A DNA stretch of 19,685 nt from Candidatus Solibacter sp. (GCA_017883345.1 JADGNT010000004.1:1-19685), one strand, 5' to 3'. Shown: positions 1 through 9,200, numbered from the stretch's first letter. Notes: a model not told the origin generated them from the sequence alone. A program made the numbers and translations.

Positions 1-42
1 GCCTTGCGCGTACAGCGAAAGGGCTAGTTCACGCCGCAGTCG
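1..42 (-). pseudogene. UPF0175 gene fragment (truncated copy at left edge)
   Basis: These 42 bases are identical to 689-730, which is codons 25-38 (Arg25 to Gly38) of the UPF0175 gene at 500-802. Read on the minus strand the frame stays open to the left edge, so the rest of this copy, if present, lies outside the window. On its 5' side the homology stops abruptly at 42/43, where YhcG homology begins. It is therefore the internal part of a second UPF0175 copy lacking its first 24 codons here. The identity is seen directly; the interpretation as a truncated duplicate is inference. Confidence 0.6.
1..42. repeat. 42-bp direct repeat, left copy (partner 689-730)
   Basis: The sequence is identical over all 42 bases to 689-730 in the same orientation. 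Identity ends at 42/43 (partner 730/731). Because the window begins at base 1, the repeat may continue to the left. A 42-bp exact match is far beyond chance in a window of this size. Confidence 0.95.
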
Positions 43-570
43 GATCTCGCCCAGCAACTGATCAAAGATCCGTACAACTTCGACTTCCTCACCCTTGCGA
101 CGCAGGCACACGAGCGCGACCTCGAACAAGGGCTTCTTGTTCACCTGCGCCAGTTTCTCATCGAACTCGGTGTAGGATTTGCCTTCGTCGGAAGTCAGGT
201 GCCGCTCGAGGTTGGAGGAGAGGATTTCAAGATCGATCTGCTCTTCTACCACCTGAAGCTCCGATGCTTCGTTGTCATCGATCTCAAAATGGGCCGGTTT
301 AAACCCGAGTATGCCGGGAAAATGAACTTCTACCTCTCCGCTGTCGATGACCTCCTTCGTCATCCTGACGACAAGCCAAGCATCGGTCTTATCCTCTGCA
401 AAGCGAAGAATCGAATCATTGCCGAATACGCTCTCAGGAACACAACGACTCCGATGGGCATCTCCGAGTTCAAACATCTCGAAAAGCTCCCAGCGCAGCT
501 CAAAGGAACGCTGCCAACCATCGAGGAGATCGAGACCGAGTTGGGGAAGCCCGAGGAATCATCCCGATGA
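43..570 (+). pseudogene. YhcG/DUF1016 family nuclease, C-terminal domain remnant
   Basis: The plus-strand frame from 43 to the TGA at 568-570 encodes about 175 residues that look like the C-terminal PD-(D/E)XK domain of YhcG (DUF1016). Visible signatures include KDPYNFDFL, HERDLEQGLL, FVGSQVPLEVGG, IDLLFYH, VVIDLK (candidate catalytic Asp and Asp-x-Lys) and GKMNFYLSAVDD. Full YhcG proteins are roughly 330-380 residues, with an N-terminal DUF1016_N domain that is missing here. An in-frame TAG at 25-27 and the 42-bp UPF0175 repeat sit where that half should be. A GTG at 199 could start a 123-residue product keeping the Asp and DLK residues, but no good ribosome binding site is seen. Family members are of uncertain role and have been linked to mobile DNA and restriction loci. 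I treat it as a gene fragment. Confidence 0.75.
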
Positions 571-802
571 GATCTTCCGCCAGTTCGTCAGGACCGTAAT
601 GGCGAGGGATGCCGCGGCGGGCTACAAGGTCGGCAAACTGCCACCGCGAAGTCGCCGACAACTCCGTGGCCTTGCCGAAGGACAGAATGCCTTGCGCGTA
701 CAGCGAAAGGGCTAGTTCACGCCGCAGTCGCTCCTCCACCTCGCCTTCGGGCAAGCGGAGGCTTCGGGCGACCGAATCCGAAACTGTCAGCGTGATGCTC
801 AT
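500..802 (-). CDS. UPF0175 family protein, putative antitoxin
   Basis: This 100-residue product matches the UPF0175 pattern: an N-terminal strand region, then RRELALSLYAQG, LSFGKATELSATSRWQFADLVARRGIPRHY and DELAEDL. These families are small DNA-binding-like proteins often paired with PIN-type (DUF3368) toxins. The ATG at 802 is preceded by an AGGA about 4 bases upstream, which supports this start. Family homology seems to end near residue 76-80. The last 20 or so residues are read from the antisense strand of the yhcG remnant, so the original 3' end was probably replaced. No toxin partner is present downstream inside the window. The gene may still be expressed, but its C-terminus is abnormal. 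Confidence 0.7.
   Translation of the reverse strand: MSITLTVSDSVARSLRLPEGEVEERLRRELALSLYAQGILSFGKATELSATSRWQFADLVARRGIPRHYGPDELAEDLIGMIPRASPTRSRSPRWLAAFL
689..730. repeat. 42-bp direct repeat, right copy inside the UPF0175 gene
   Basis: Identical to 1-42. This copy lies within the intact part of the UPF0175 reading frame, codons 25-38 on the minus strand, so it is the parental context. The two copies bracket the yhcG remnant. Confidence 0.95.
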
Positions 803-833
803 CGTCCTATTGAAAGTCTACACGGTCGGGGGA

Positions 834-870
834 CAAAAAAACGGCGGACGCTCGGAGGAAAGCGCCCGCC
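834..870 (-). terminator. Intrinsic terminator of the cdaA-ybbR-glmM operon
   Basis: Read on the minus strand, a 10-bp stem (861-870 with 843-852, containing one G-U pair) closes an 8-base loop and is followed by a run of seven Ts (841-835). On the plus strand the G-U becomes an A-C mismatch and there is no T-run, so the signal points leftward. It lies about 150 bases past the glmM stop and just upstream of the UPF0175 start. Confidence 0.8.
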
Positions 871-1021
871 CGTCTGGTCAGCGGAAATCCAAATCTCTCC
901 AACGGACCAAGTCGTAAGAACTTCTTACACTCTATATGACGTTGGAATATCCGGAAAGGTTGCAGACTGGGGTATATCCCCCAGCCCCGCCCGAACCGGC
1001 GGCACCCCTCCGCGCGGCCCA

Positions 1022-2362
1022 TCATGCGCCCATGGCGCGGCGGATGGCGTCGGCGATATTGCCGCTGAGAGTCTCCACCTGTTCCATGTCGGGGCCTTCC
1101 ACCATAACGCGCGCCAGCGGTTCGGTGCCCGAGAAGCGCACCAGCACGCGGCCCGTACCGGCGAACGCCTCCTCCGCCAAGCGGATCTCCCGCGCCACCG
1201 CGGGCAACTCCAGGAGCCCCTTCTTTTCGCGCACCCGGATGTTGACCAGCAACTGCGGATAGATCTCGAAATCCGCCGTCAACTGGTCCAGGCCCACGCC
1301 CGCGTGGTGAGCGATTTCGAACAGGCGCAGGGCGGTGAGCATGCCGTCGCCGGTGGTGGCGTACTGGCGAAAGATTACGTGGCCCGATTGTTCGCCGCCC
1401 AGCGCCGCGCCCAGGCGCACCATTTCCTCCAGCACGTACTTATCGCCCACCGGCGTGCGCACCATGCGGATACCGTCCGCCTCGAACGCCTTCTCCAGGC
1501 CGAGGTTGGACATTACGGTGGATACCACGGTATTTCCCGGCAGGCGCCCCGCCGCCTTCAAGGCGCGGCCCGTGGCCAGCAGCACGGCGTCCCCGTTGAC
1601 CACTTTGCCGCCGGCCGAAACGAAGATGGCGCGGTCGGCATCGCCGTCGAACGCCGCGCCGAACGCCGCGCCGTGGGCCACCACGGCCTCCTGCAAGCCT
1701 TCCAGGTGGAGCGCGCCGCAGTTGAGATTGATGTTGCGGCCGTCGGGCGCGCAGCCGATGGCAACCACCTCGGCGCCCAGTGTCTGGAACAGTTCCGGCG
1801 CCAGCCGGTAGGCCGCGCCGTTGCCGCAATCGATAGCGATTTTCACGCCGTCCAGCCGCAGCGACGAAACCCCCAGCAGAAAATTGAGATACTGCCGGTC
1901 CAGGTCCTCTTCCACCGAAAGCGCCAGCGGCGCAGGCGCCACAGGTCCGGCCAGCAAGCCGAGGATTTCCTGTTCGATCAGGTGCTCTTCGGCATCCGGC
2001 AGCTTGAAGCCGTTGTGGCCAAATACTTTCAGACCGTTGTCCCGATATGGATTGTGCGACGCCGAAATCACCACGCCCGCCACGAACGAACCGGTGCGCG
2101 TGAGGTAGGCCACCCCGGGGGTGGTGATGACTCCGGCGTAGCGCACGCGCGCGCCCTGGCTGGCCAGGCCTCCGGCCACCATTTCCGCGATCCACGGACC
2201 GCTCTCGCGCGTGTCCGCGCCGATCAGGATCTCAGGATGCCCGGCATGCGCGGCAGCGTCTTTGCCCAGCGCGACTCCGAAGGCATAGGCCGTCCGCGGG
2301 TCCAGCGGATACTCTCCCGCCACCCCGCGAATTCCATCGGTTCCGAATAACTGTTTGCCCAA
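1022..2362 (-). CDS. glmM: Phosphoglucosamine mutase GlmM
   Basis: GlmM converts glucosamine-6-phosphate to glucosamine-1-phosphate for UDP-GlcNAc and peptidoglycan synthesis in the cytoplasm. Seen are LFGTDGIRGVAGEYPL at the N-terminus, the phosphoserine loop ISASHNP with the catalytic Ser near residue 102, the metal loop DGDADR at 239-244, GEQSGH, and the C-terminal phosphate-binding RFSGTEPLARVMVEG. I chose the TTG at 2362 because AAGGAG lies 5 bases upstream and because 446 residues starting MGKQLFGTDG matches the family (about 445-450). An in-frame ATG at 2386 and GTG at 2431 would add 8 or 23 residues with poorer ribosome sites. It is the last gene of the cdaA-ybbR-glmM operon, a well-known arrangement in which the c-di-AMP cyclase can bind GlmM. 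Confidence 0.96.
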   Translation of the reverse strand: MGKQLFGTDGIRGVAGEYPLDPRTAYAFGVALGKDAAAHAGHPEILIGADTRESGPWIAEMVAGGLASQGARVRYAGVITTPGVAYLTRTGSFVAGVVISASHNPYRDNGLKVFGHNGFKLPDAEEHLIEQEILGLLAGPVAPAPLALSVEEDLDRQYLNFLLGVSSLRLDGVKIAIDCGNGAAYRLAPELFQTLGAEVVAIGCAPDGRNINLNCGALHLEGLQEAVVAHGAAFGAAFDGDADRAIFVSAGGKVVNGDAVLLATGRALKAAGRLPGNTVVSTVMSNLGLEKAFEADGIRMVRTPVGDKYVLEEMVRLGAALGGEQSGHVIFRQYATTGDGMLTALRLFEIAHHAGVGLDQLTADFEIYPQLLVNIRVREKKGLLELPAVAREIRLAEEAFAGTGRVLVRFSGTEPLARVMVEGPDMEQVETLSGNIADAIRRAMGA

Positions 2363-2438
2363 ACCTTCTCCTTGACCGGCTCGCATGGGGTCCGCCCTAC
2401 CTTCCTCTACAATAGGTGTGGAGAGCCGCACACATTAC

Positions 2439-3110
2439 TCACTTTTTCTTCATCGTAACGATGACCACCACTTCCGGAGTGTTCTGGAAACGCACAAAGG
2501 AATCTTCCGTGAACACGTTCACATGAAACTGCGCCGTGCCCGTCGTGTTGGCCAGATCGATGGGATCGGCAACCACCGCGGCGATGCGCGCCACGCGGCT
2601 GGCCGGTCCGGTGATTTCCATTTCCGGCGGGTCCACGTGGTACTCCGCGACGGCATAGCCGTTATGCCCCTCGCCGAGGAAGCGGACATGAACCGGCACC
2701 GTGTTCATCCGCCGCGGCTCGAAATGAAAGCGCACTCCGGAGGGGATGGCGCGCACCAGGCGCACACCGCGCATGACCTTGACGTTACGATCGCCAATGC
2801 TGAAGGTATGCTCCCCGCTGGCCGCGCCCGACATATCGATCACTACCGCGGGATGATTCGCCTCTCCCATGCCGCGCAGGGCGCCGGCAGGGCCGCTCAG
2901 TTCGAGCTCGATGGAACTCGCCGACGGTTCGGAGCTGATCTCCAGTCCCTCGGGCAGATTCTTGTACTCCAGGCGGACGTTGGCCATGGTGGTGAGTTCG
3001 GGCTCGGTGGCGACCAACGCCCAGATCACCACGGCGATCGCCAGGGAGAGCAGCTTCCAGCCGAGATTCTGAAACAACAGATCGCGGATCCACTTGAAAG
3101 GGCGGATCAC
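2439..3110 (-). CDS. ybbR: YbbR-domain membrane protein (CdaR-like)
   Basis: The 223-residue product has one N-terminal membrane segment (about residues 17-35, LGWKLLSLAIAVVIWALVA), followed by an extracytoplasmic region that looks like two YbbR-type beta repeats, each containing the V..ITGP pattern or a related one. The family regulates CdaA-type diadenylate cyclases. The GTG start at 3110 overlaps the cdaA stop in a GTGA, indicating translational coupling. A longer reading frame in the same phase runs upstream to 3797 but is only the off-frame shadow of cdaA. The glmM start lies 76 bases downstream of the stop at 2439. Confidence 0.88.
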   Translation of the reverse strand: MIRPFKWIRDLLFQNLGWKLLSLAIAVVIWALVATEPELTTMANVRLEYKNLPEGLEISSEPSASSIELELSGPAGALRGMGEANHPAVVIDMSGAASGEHTFSIGDRNVKVMRGVRLVRAIPSGVRFHFEPRRMNTVPVHVRFLGEGHNGYAVAEYHVDPPEMEITGPASRVARIAAVVADPIDLANTTGTAQFHVNVFTEDSFVRFQNTPEVVVIVTMKKK

Positions 3111-3973
3111 GGATGCACCCGCTCCGCCGGCGGTTTGCGGTTGGCTTCCGTGGTCAGCGGGATATCGCCGGCGAAATCCTCGATCTGCGGCGCGGGGGGC
3201 TGCTGCACGCCGAAATGCCGGTTGATGCGCTCCACCACTTCGGTGACGGAGAGCCCCGGGGACAATTCGCCGAACGCCGCCACCGAAATCCGCCCGGTCT
3301 CTTCGGAAACCACCAGCGAGAGACAATCGGTTTCCTCGGTAATACCGATGGCCGCGCGATGCCGCGTGCCCAACTGGCGCGCCAGCGCCGGATTGGTGGT
3401 CAGCGGGAGGAAGCACGCCGCCGCCGAGATGCGGTCCCTCTGGATAATCACCGCGCCATCGTGCAGCGGCAGTCCGGGCTGGAAGATGGAGAGCAGAATA
3501 TCGCGCGAAATGCGCGATTCCAGAGGCACGCCGCTTTCCACAAACGTGCGCAGCCCGATGTCGCGCTCCAGCACAACGAGCGCGCCGATCTTCTCGTGGG
3601 AGAAGTGCTCCGCCGCCATCATGATTTCGCTGAGCGCTTCGGGAGCGCGGAAGCCTCTGGCCAAGCCGAACCAGTTCTTGCGCCCGATGCGCGCCAGGGT
3701 GCGCCGAATCTCGGATTGGAAGAGCACGATGATGGCCAGTCCAATATAGGGAACGATGTTGGAAAGCAGCCAGCGCAGCGCCTCCAGGCCGGCCCAACTG
3801 GCGAGGGCGTAGATCGAAACCATGGTCAGGATGCCGATCAGGATGTGTCCGGCGCGCGTCCCGCGCACCACCATCAGCGCCTCGTACACCACGAAGGCGA
3901 CCAGCAGAATGTCGAGCGCGCCGGTCAGGTCCAGGGTAGGCAGCGACGGGATGAAACGCGCCAGGTTGGGCAT
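3107..3973 (-). CDS. cdaA: Diadenylate cyclase CdaA
   Basis: CdaA makes c-di-AMP from two ATP at the membrane. The 288-residue protein has three predicted N-terminal membrane helices (about residues 18-36, 42-60 and 72-86), a short linker, and a DAC domain with the diagnostic LHDGA (Asp172-Gly173-Ala174) and GTRHRAA (Arg204-His205-Arg206) motifs. The usual length is about 270-285 residues. The ATG at 3973 is preceded by GCAGGAT at normal spacing. It is first in the cdaA-ybbR-glmM operon and divergent from ribBA, with 87 bases between starts. c-di-AMP normally controls potassium and osmotic balance and cell-wall homeostasis. The proline-rich tail after about residue 255 is not part of the catalytic core. 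Confidence 0.95.
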   Translation of the reverse strand: MPNLARFIPSLPTLDLTGALDILLVAFVVYEALMVVRGTRAGHILIGILTMVSIYALASWAGLEALRWLLSNIVPYIGLAIIVLFQSEIRRTLARIGRKNWFGLARGFRAPEALSEIMMAAEHFSHEKIGALVVLERDIGLRTFVESGVPLESRISRDILLSIFQPGLPLHDGAVIIQRDRISAAACFLPLTTNPALARQLGTRHRAAIGITEETDCLSLVVSEETGRISVAAFGELSPGLSVTEVVERINRHFGVQQPPAPQIEDFAGDIPLTTEANRKPPAERVHP

Positions 3974-4049
3974 CAACGATCCTGCGACTATCTTAACCCG
4001 CCAAGATGGCCGAGCGGCACACCTAGAGCGATTATCAAGTCCCTGTGGA

Positions 4050-4055
4050 TACAAT
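4050..4055 (+). promoter_or_regulatory. Candidate -10 element for ribBA
   Basis: TACAAT at 4050-4055 matches the sigma70 -10 consensus at five of six positions. It ends only 5 bases before the ribBA ATG at 4061, and no Shine-Dalgarno sequence is present there. If this is the promoter, transcription would begin at or next to the start codon and the mRNA would be leaderless. No convincing -35 is visible, so the call is tentative. Confidence 0.35.
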
Positions 4056-4060
4056 GAATT

Positions 4061-5194
4061 ATGCCTTTCGTTTCGGTACCAGACGCCATCCAGGAGATCC
4101 GCGCCGGGCGCATCGTGGTGGTGGTGGACGATGAAGACCGGGAAAACGAAGGCGACCTCACCATCGCGGCGGAGAAGGTCACGCCGGAGATCGTCAATTT
4201 CATGGCGGTCCAGGGACGCGGGCTGATCTGCCTGGCGCTCACCGCGGAGCGCTGCGACTACCTCCGCCTGCCGCTGATGAGCCCAACCAACACTTCCATG
4301 TTCGGGACGGCGTTCTGCGAATCGATCGACGCCCGCGCCGGGGTCACCACGGGGATCTCGGCGGCCGATCGCACGCGCACCATCCTGCAAACCGTCGATC
4401 CGGCGTGCCTGGCGGCCGACCTGGCGCGTCCGGGGCACATGTTCCCGTTGCGCGCCCGCGAAGGCGGCGTGCTGGTGCGCGCGGGGCAGACCGAGGCCAG
4501 CGTCGATCTGGCCCGCCTGGCCGGCCTCACCCCCGCCGGCGTGATCTGCGAAATCATGAACGACGATGGCACCATGGCGCGGGTGCCGCAACTGGTGGAG
4601 TTCTCGAAGCTCCACAATCTGAAGATGCTTTCGGTGGCCGACCTGATCCGCCACCGGATGAAGCACGAGAAGTTCATACGCCGCGTGGCGGAAGGCGCCA
4701 TCCCGACCGATTTCGGCGAGTTCCGCACCATCGCCTACGCCAGCGATTTGAACCCCGAGTACCATCTGGCGCTGGTCCGCGGCGATGTGTCCGGCAAGGA
4801 AAACGTACTGGTGCGGATGCACTCGCGGTGCGTTTTCGGCGATGTTTTCGATTCCAACCAGTGCGAGTGCGCGCGCCTGGTGCGGAACTCCCTGGGCGCC
4901 ATCGCCGAAGCGGGGCTGGGAGTGCTGGTTTACTTGCACGAGACCGGCCCCGGTTTCCGCATCGACCGCGAGGTCACGGGCACGCCGAAGATGCTCGGCC
5001 ACGGGCGCGAGTTTATGCACTACCAGGGTGTAGATGGCCAGCGGCAGTTGCAGCACGAGCACGGGATCGGCGCGCAGATTCTCTCCGACCTGGGGCTGCA
5101 CACCATCCGCCTGCTGACCAACCATCCCAGGAAGATCGTGGCGCTCGAAGGCTTCGGCATCGAGGTGGTGGACCAGATTCCGCTGGGGCACTAG
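4061..5194 (+). CDS. ribBA: RibBA: DHBP synthase with a diverged GTP cyclohydrolase II domain
   Basis: The 377-residue protein has two domains. Residues 1-200 are 3,4-dihydroxy-2-butanone-4-phosphate synthase (RibB), with [10 protein letters not shown] at 23-32, NTS and [21 protein letters not shown] and NDDGTMAR all intact, so this step of riboflavin synthesis should work. Residues 225-377 match GTP cyclohydrolase II (RibA), including the zinc cysteines Cys257, Cys268 and Cys270 and the late GIGAQIL and RLLTNHPRK motifs. However, the usual EGRGIGL loop reads TGPGFRI, and the usual DLRDYGIGAQ reads [10 protein letters not shown], so the catalytic Asp and Arg positions are altered. The RibA half may therefore be inactive or changed. 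The gene is monocistronic or at the head of a rightward unit, and the first ATG is used although it lacks a Shine-Dalgarno. Confidence 0.93.
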   Translation: MPFVSVPDAIQEIRAGRIVVVVDDEDRENEGDLTIAAEKVTPEIVNFMAVQGRGLICLALTAERCDYLRLPLMSPTNTSMFGTAFCESIDARAGVTTGISAADRTRTILQTVDPACLAADLARPGHMFPLRAREGGVLVRAGQTEASVDLARLAGLTPAGVICEIMNDDGTMARVPQLVEFSKLHNLKMLSVADLIRHRMKHEKFIRRVAEGAIPTDFGEFRTIAYASDLNPEYHLALVRGDVSGKENVLVRMHSRCVFGDVFDSNQCECARLVRNSLGAIAEAGLGVLVYLHETGPGFRIDREVTGTPKMLGHGREFMHYQGVDGQRQLQHEHGIGAQILSDLGLHTIRLLTNHPRKIVALEGFGIEVVDQIPLGH

Positions 5195-5265
5195 CGGGGC
5201 GCGGGTTCGCCACCCCCGGAACTTCCCCCAGCCGGGTGCGTTAATAATGTAGGGGGCCACCCGTC

Positions 5266-6210
5266 ATGATTGGTATGAAGGCACAAATCCTTACCGCGAC
5301 GCTGCTCACGGCGTTTTCCGGCGCGCTGTCAGCCGCCGATCCTCAGCTTTTGAATCTGGTGATGCCGGACGCCAAGGTTCTGGCCGGCGTCAACGTGGAA
5401 CAGGCCAAAGGCACGCAGTTCGGCCAGTACGTGCTGAACCAAATGCAGACCCAGGACGCCCAACTGCAGCAACTGGTGGCGCTGACCGGCTTCGACCCGC
5501 GGCGCGACGTCCGCGAACTGCTGGTGGCCTCCGATGGCGTGCCGGGAAGCCAGACCGGGCTGGCGCTGGCGAAGGGCAATTTCGATGCTGCCAAGATCAC
5601 GGCGGCAGCTACCCTGCAAGGCGTGGTCACCGAAGTTTATAACGGCGTCACCATTCTGAAAGATCCCAAGAAGCAAGAAGCGGGCATGGCTTTTCTGGAC
5701 GCGACCACGGTGGCGGCCGGCGATATCGCCAGCGTCAAGGGCGCCATCGACCGTTTGAGCACTAAGCAATCCCTGTCCGCGACGGTGGCCGTCAAGGTGA
5801 ACCAGTGGAGCAATTCCCAGGATGCCTGGGGCATCACGACGGTACCGCCGGCCAGCCTGGCTCCCCCTGCCAAGGCCGGCGCGGCGAACAACCCCATGTT
5901 GAACGCCGGGCAGAACGTCCAGTCGGCGGCGGGCGGCGTCAAGTTCGGCGCGCAGGTGGTGTTCACCGGCGAAGCGCAGTGCGATACCGCACAGAACGCC
6001 ACAACGCTCGGCGATGTGGTCAAGCTGCTGATCAACCTCGCGCAGATGCAGGCCGGCCAGGACCCCACCGCCGCGGCGCTGATCAAATCGGTGAGTGTGA
6101 CCACCAGCGGCAACGTAGTGAACATCGCGGCGAGTTTACCGCAGGATGTTTTCCAACAGATGCTGCATCCCCAGAAAAAGATAGGGATGGGAGTCCAGCG
6201 CAAGAGGTAG
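5266..6210 (+). CDS. Secreted protein of unknown function
   Basis: The 314-residue product starts with a signal peptide (MIGMKAQILTATLLTAFSG, with a likely cut after ALSA near residue 23). The mature part is rich in Ala, Gln, Val and Thr, has few charged residues and no membrane helix. It includes a repeated theme of parsing a quantity per variable (VTEVYNGVTILKD, AGDIASVKGAIDRL) that resembles other secreted acidobacterial proteins, but I recognise no family. AGGGGG lies 9 bases before the ATG at 5266; the alternative ATG at 5275 has no ribosome site. It follows ribBA after 71 bases and converges with the addA-like gene. The function is unknown. Confidence 0.8.
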   Translation: MIGMKAQILTATLLTAFSGALSAADPQLLNLVMPDAKVLAGVNVEQAKGTQFGQYVLNQMQTQDAQLQQLVALTGFDPRRDVRELLVASDGVPGSQTGLALAKGNFDAAKITAAATLQGVVTEVYNGVTILKDPKKQEAGMAFLDATTVAAGDIASVKGAIDRLSTKQSLSATVAVKVNQWSNSQDAWGITTVPPASLAPPAKAGAANNPMLNAGQNVQSAAGGVKFGAQVVFTGEAQCDTAQNATTLGDVVKLLINLAQMQAGQDPTAAALIKSVSVTTSGNVVNIAASLPQDVFQQMLHPQKKIGMGVQRKR

Positions 6211-6239
6211 TCCGAGCGCCGGTCGTGACAAGAACGCTC

Positions 6240-6273
6240 CCGATACGTTAGTGAACTTCTGGAACGGTATCGG
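6240..6273. repeat. Short inverted repeat between convergent genes
   Basis: CCGATAC (6240-6246) and GTATCGG (6267-6273) are perfect 7-bp arms separated by 20 bases. They lie between the stop of the secreted protein (6210) and the stop of the addA-like gene (6278). The position suits a bidirectional terminator, but there is no T-run and the loop is long, so function is uncertain. Confidence 0.3.
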
Positions 6274-6277
6274 TATA

Positions 6278-9200
6278 CTACGCTACGGTCCCGGCCGGGC
6301 AGAGGTCCCGGAAGTAGGGACAGCGCTTGCACTGCTCGCCTTCGTTTAGCGGAAAGTCGAGTTTGGATTGTGCTTCCTGAAAGTCCCGAACAGTCTGTTC
6401 GGGACTTTCTATTAGGGTAGGAGTCAGGTCCACTTCCACCAGGGTGTCGGGGCGCAGGAAGTGGAGCCAGGCCCGATCGGGGGCGCGACCCGCCACGCGC
6501 TCCACGGCGAGTGCGTAGAGGCGTAGTTGCAGCCCGTAATCCCGGGCGCGATGATGGGCTTCGGCTGTAGAGACCTCATCGGTTTTGTAGTCCACCACCA
6601 CCAATTCCCCGCCCTCCTCGAACCACAAATCCACCTGCCCGCGAATCACCAGATCTTCCATGGCCATCAGAAAATCGAACTCACGGGCGATGCGGGTGGC
6701 TCGGGCGGCACGCCGAGCGAGCGGGCTTTGGCGGAAGACTTCGGCCAGGCGGAGCGCGTCGGGGGCGGGTTCGGGTACAGGATTGCCGGCCAGCAGGGCG
6801 TGCACCTGGGTGCCGAACTCCCCGGCGGAAAGATCTTCGGGCGCGCCGGAAGCGATCGCGGCTTCTCCCGGTTTGCGAGGACGGCCAACGAAACCGAGGT
6901 AATGCGACAGGTAGTATTTCCGCGGGCAACTGGCGAACACGGAGAGCGCGGTCACGGTGGCGTTGCTATCCTGCTGCTCCTCCACCACGGGTAGGGAGAC
7001 CTGCATCACGGGGGACTCCTGCTGGGGGGCACGCGGCCGCGTGAACAGTTCCGGCGCGGCTTGCTCCGGCGCTTCCTGCACGATGCGAATGCGCGCTTTC
7101 CACGGCTGGCCATCCGGGGCGTGGTAGACCACCACTTGGTCGCGTGGCGCGCTCAGGTCGAGCGCCAGGCGCCCGGTCACGAGTTTGTCCCAATTGGCGG
7201 GCTTGCGGCCGGTGGCCGAGAAGCTGAGCACCAGGTGATGCTCGGCGCGCGTCATGGCCACGTAGAGCAGGCGGCTGCTTTCTTCCTCTTCGCGCCGGCT
7301 CCATTCCTGGCGCAGGGCGTGCAGGAACAGATCGTCTATGGCGCCGCCGCTATCGAGCCCGCCGGCGGGATTGCGCCAGCGCGCGCCGAGCCCATGATGC
7401 CGGGAGAAGGCCACCACGGGCACGCTGGTGTTCACGCCCTTGTGGATAGCAGCCACGAAGACCACGGGGAACTCCAGACCCTTGGCCGAGTGCACCGTCA
7501 TGATCTTCACCGCGTTGGACGAATCTTCCGGCGGAGCGTCGGGTTCGCGCGGGTTTTCCTCGCGCACCAGCGCCAGTTCGGCGACAAATTCATCGAGCGA
7601 CATGCGCACTGCGGCGTCGCGGGCTTGTGCCAGGAACTTATCCAGATTGCCCGAGGACGGGTAGCCGCAATCGTCGATGGCGGAGAGCAGGAGGCGGTCG
7701 AAGGTGACGTACTCGCGCCGCTGCCGCCATTCACGGAGCCGGGCGGCGAAGTGGGCGAGCCGGGCTTGGTCTTCGTCGGCGAAGGCGGCGGGATCGGTGC
7801 GCCCGAGCGTGCTGCCCAGCGTCTCGCCGCCAATTTTGAGGCGGAGCAGGGCTTCTTCGGATGCGTTGACCAAAGGCGACCGCAAGACCACGGCGAGCGA
7901 AATCTCGTCGCGCGGGTTGGCGATGACGCGCAGCAGATGGGTGAGATCGTTGACCTCGCGGCTCGCATAGAACCCGCGCCCGCGATTCACCAAGTAAGGA
8001 ATTCGGGCGGCGTCAAACGCGGCGGTGAACGCGGGAATCACTTCGGTGTTGCGCACCAGGACGGCGATATCCCGGAACGCGGATTCGCCGATCTCCAAGG
8101 CGCGGCGCGCGGCACATTGAGCGGCACATTGAGCAACCCACTGCGCTTCAATCGCCAGTTCCGGAGCGGCAATCACCTCCACGGAGTAGTCCGGCGCGTC
8201 GAGGAATTTGCGGCCCGCCACCAGAGAGCGATCTTCAATCCCAGGAGTCCCGGCGGTCACGGTTTCCACCGCGCGCAGGATTTCGGCGCGGCTGCGGAAG
8301 TTGTCCACCAGTTGGACCAGGTGGCGGCCGCGCGCCAGGACATCGTCGCGGTAGTGGACGAAGCCCGCCGGGTCGGCGTGGCGGAAGCCGAAGATGGATT
8401 GATTGATATCGCCCACGGCGTAGAAGCGGTCGGGCGGACGGATAAGTTGGATGAGCTTCGCCTGCTGGCCGTTGGTGTCCTGAAACTCGTCCATCAGGAT
8501 GTGGTCGAATTGGCGCTGGAGGCGGGCGCGGGTATCGGCGTGCTCTTCCAGCAGGCGCACGGTGAACTCTTCGAGGTCGGCGAAATCGAGCGCGCCGGCC
8601 TGCTGTTTGCGCTCGCGATAGAGGCGGTCGAAGCGGCGCAGAATCTCCATCAGGAGTTCGCGCTCGAGCGCGTAGTGCGCGGTAATCAGGCCGTACTCCG
8701 CCGCTTCGATCTGCTCCCGCATGATCTTCACCAGATCGTAGGCGTTGTTGCCGCGCCTGCACTTCCGGAGGTCGCATGTAAACGCGCTCGTGGCGCGCAA
8801 CGCGGCGAGCGGGCTGTGCGCGCTCAGAATGCGCTCGGCGCCCTCGAGCGCGGCCTCCAGGTGCTCCTTCTGCGCCAAGCTCCAGGCACCGAGGCTTTCA
8901 TTGCGGATGGCGTTCAAGGTGTCGTTGATTTCGTCCAGCGTGACACCGGCGGGCGCGCGGAAGTCCGGCAATTGCTCCACGCGCACGCCCGCGCCGCGCA
9001 TGGTATCGTACGCCGCCAGCACGGCCTGCTCGAATTCGTTGGAGGAGAGCCCGCGGATCAGTCCGCGCATGGCTTCGCGGTGTTGCTCAAACAGCGCGTC
9101 GATGGCGCCGCGCATGGATTCCTGCTGCATGCGCCAGGACTGGGTGGCATCGAGCACGCCGAACTCGGGGTCGATGCCGGCGAACACGGCGTTCTCGCGC

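Noticed and set aside
2385..3749. Rightward 454-codon frame antisense to glmM end, ybbR and cdaA
   Set aside because: It crosses three gene boundaries of a well-supported operon and has no domain.
3974..5260. Upstream extension of the cdaA reading frame to a 717-codon leftward frame
   Set aside because: The extra part lies antisense to ribBA and has no CdaA homology; the GC-rich third-position bias keeps antisense frames open. The ATG at 3973 with a ribosome site gives a normal-length CdaA.
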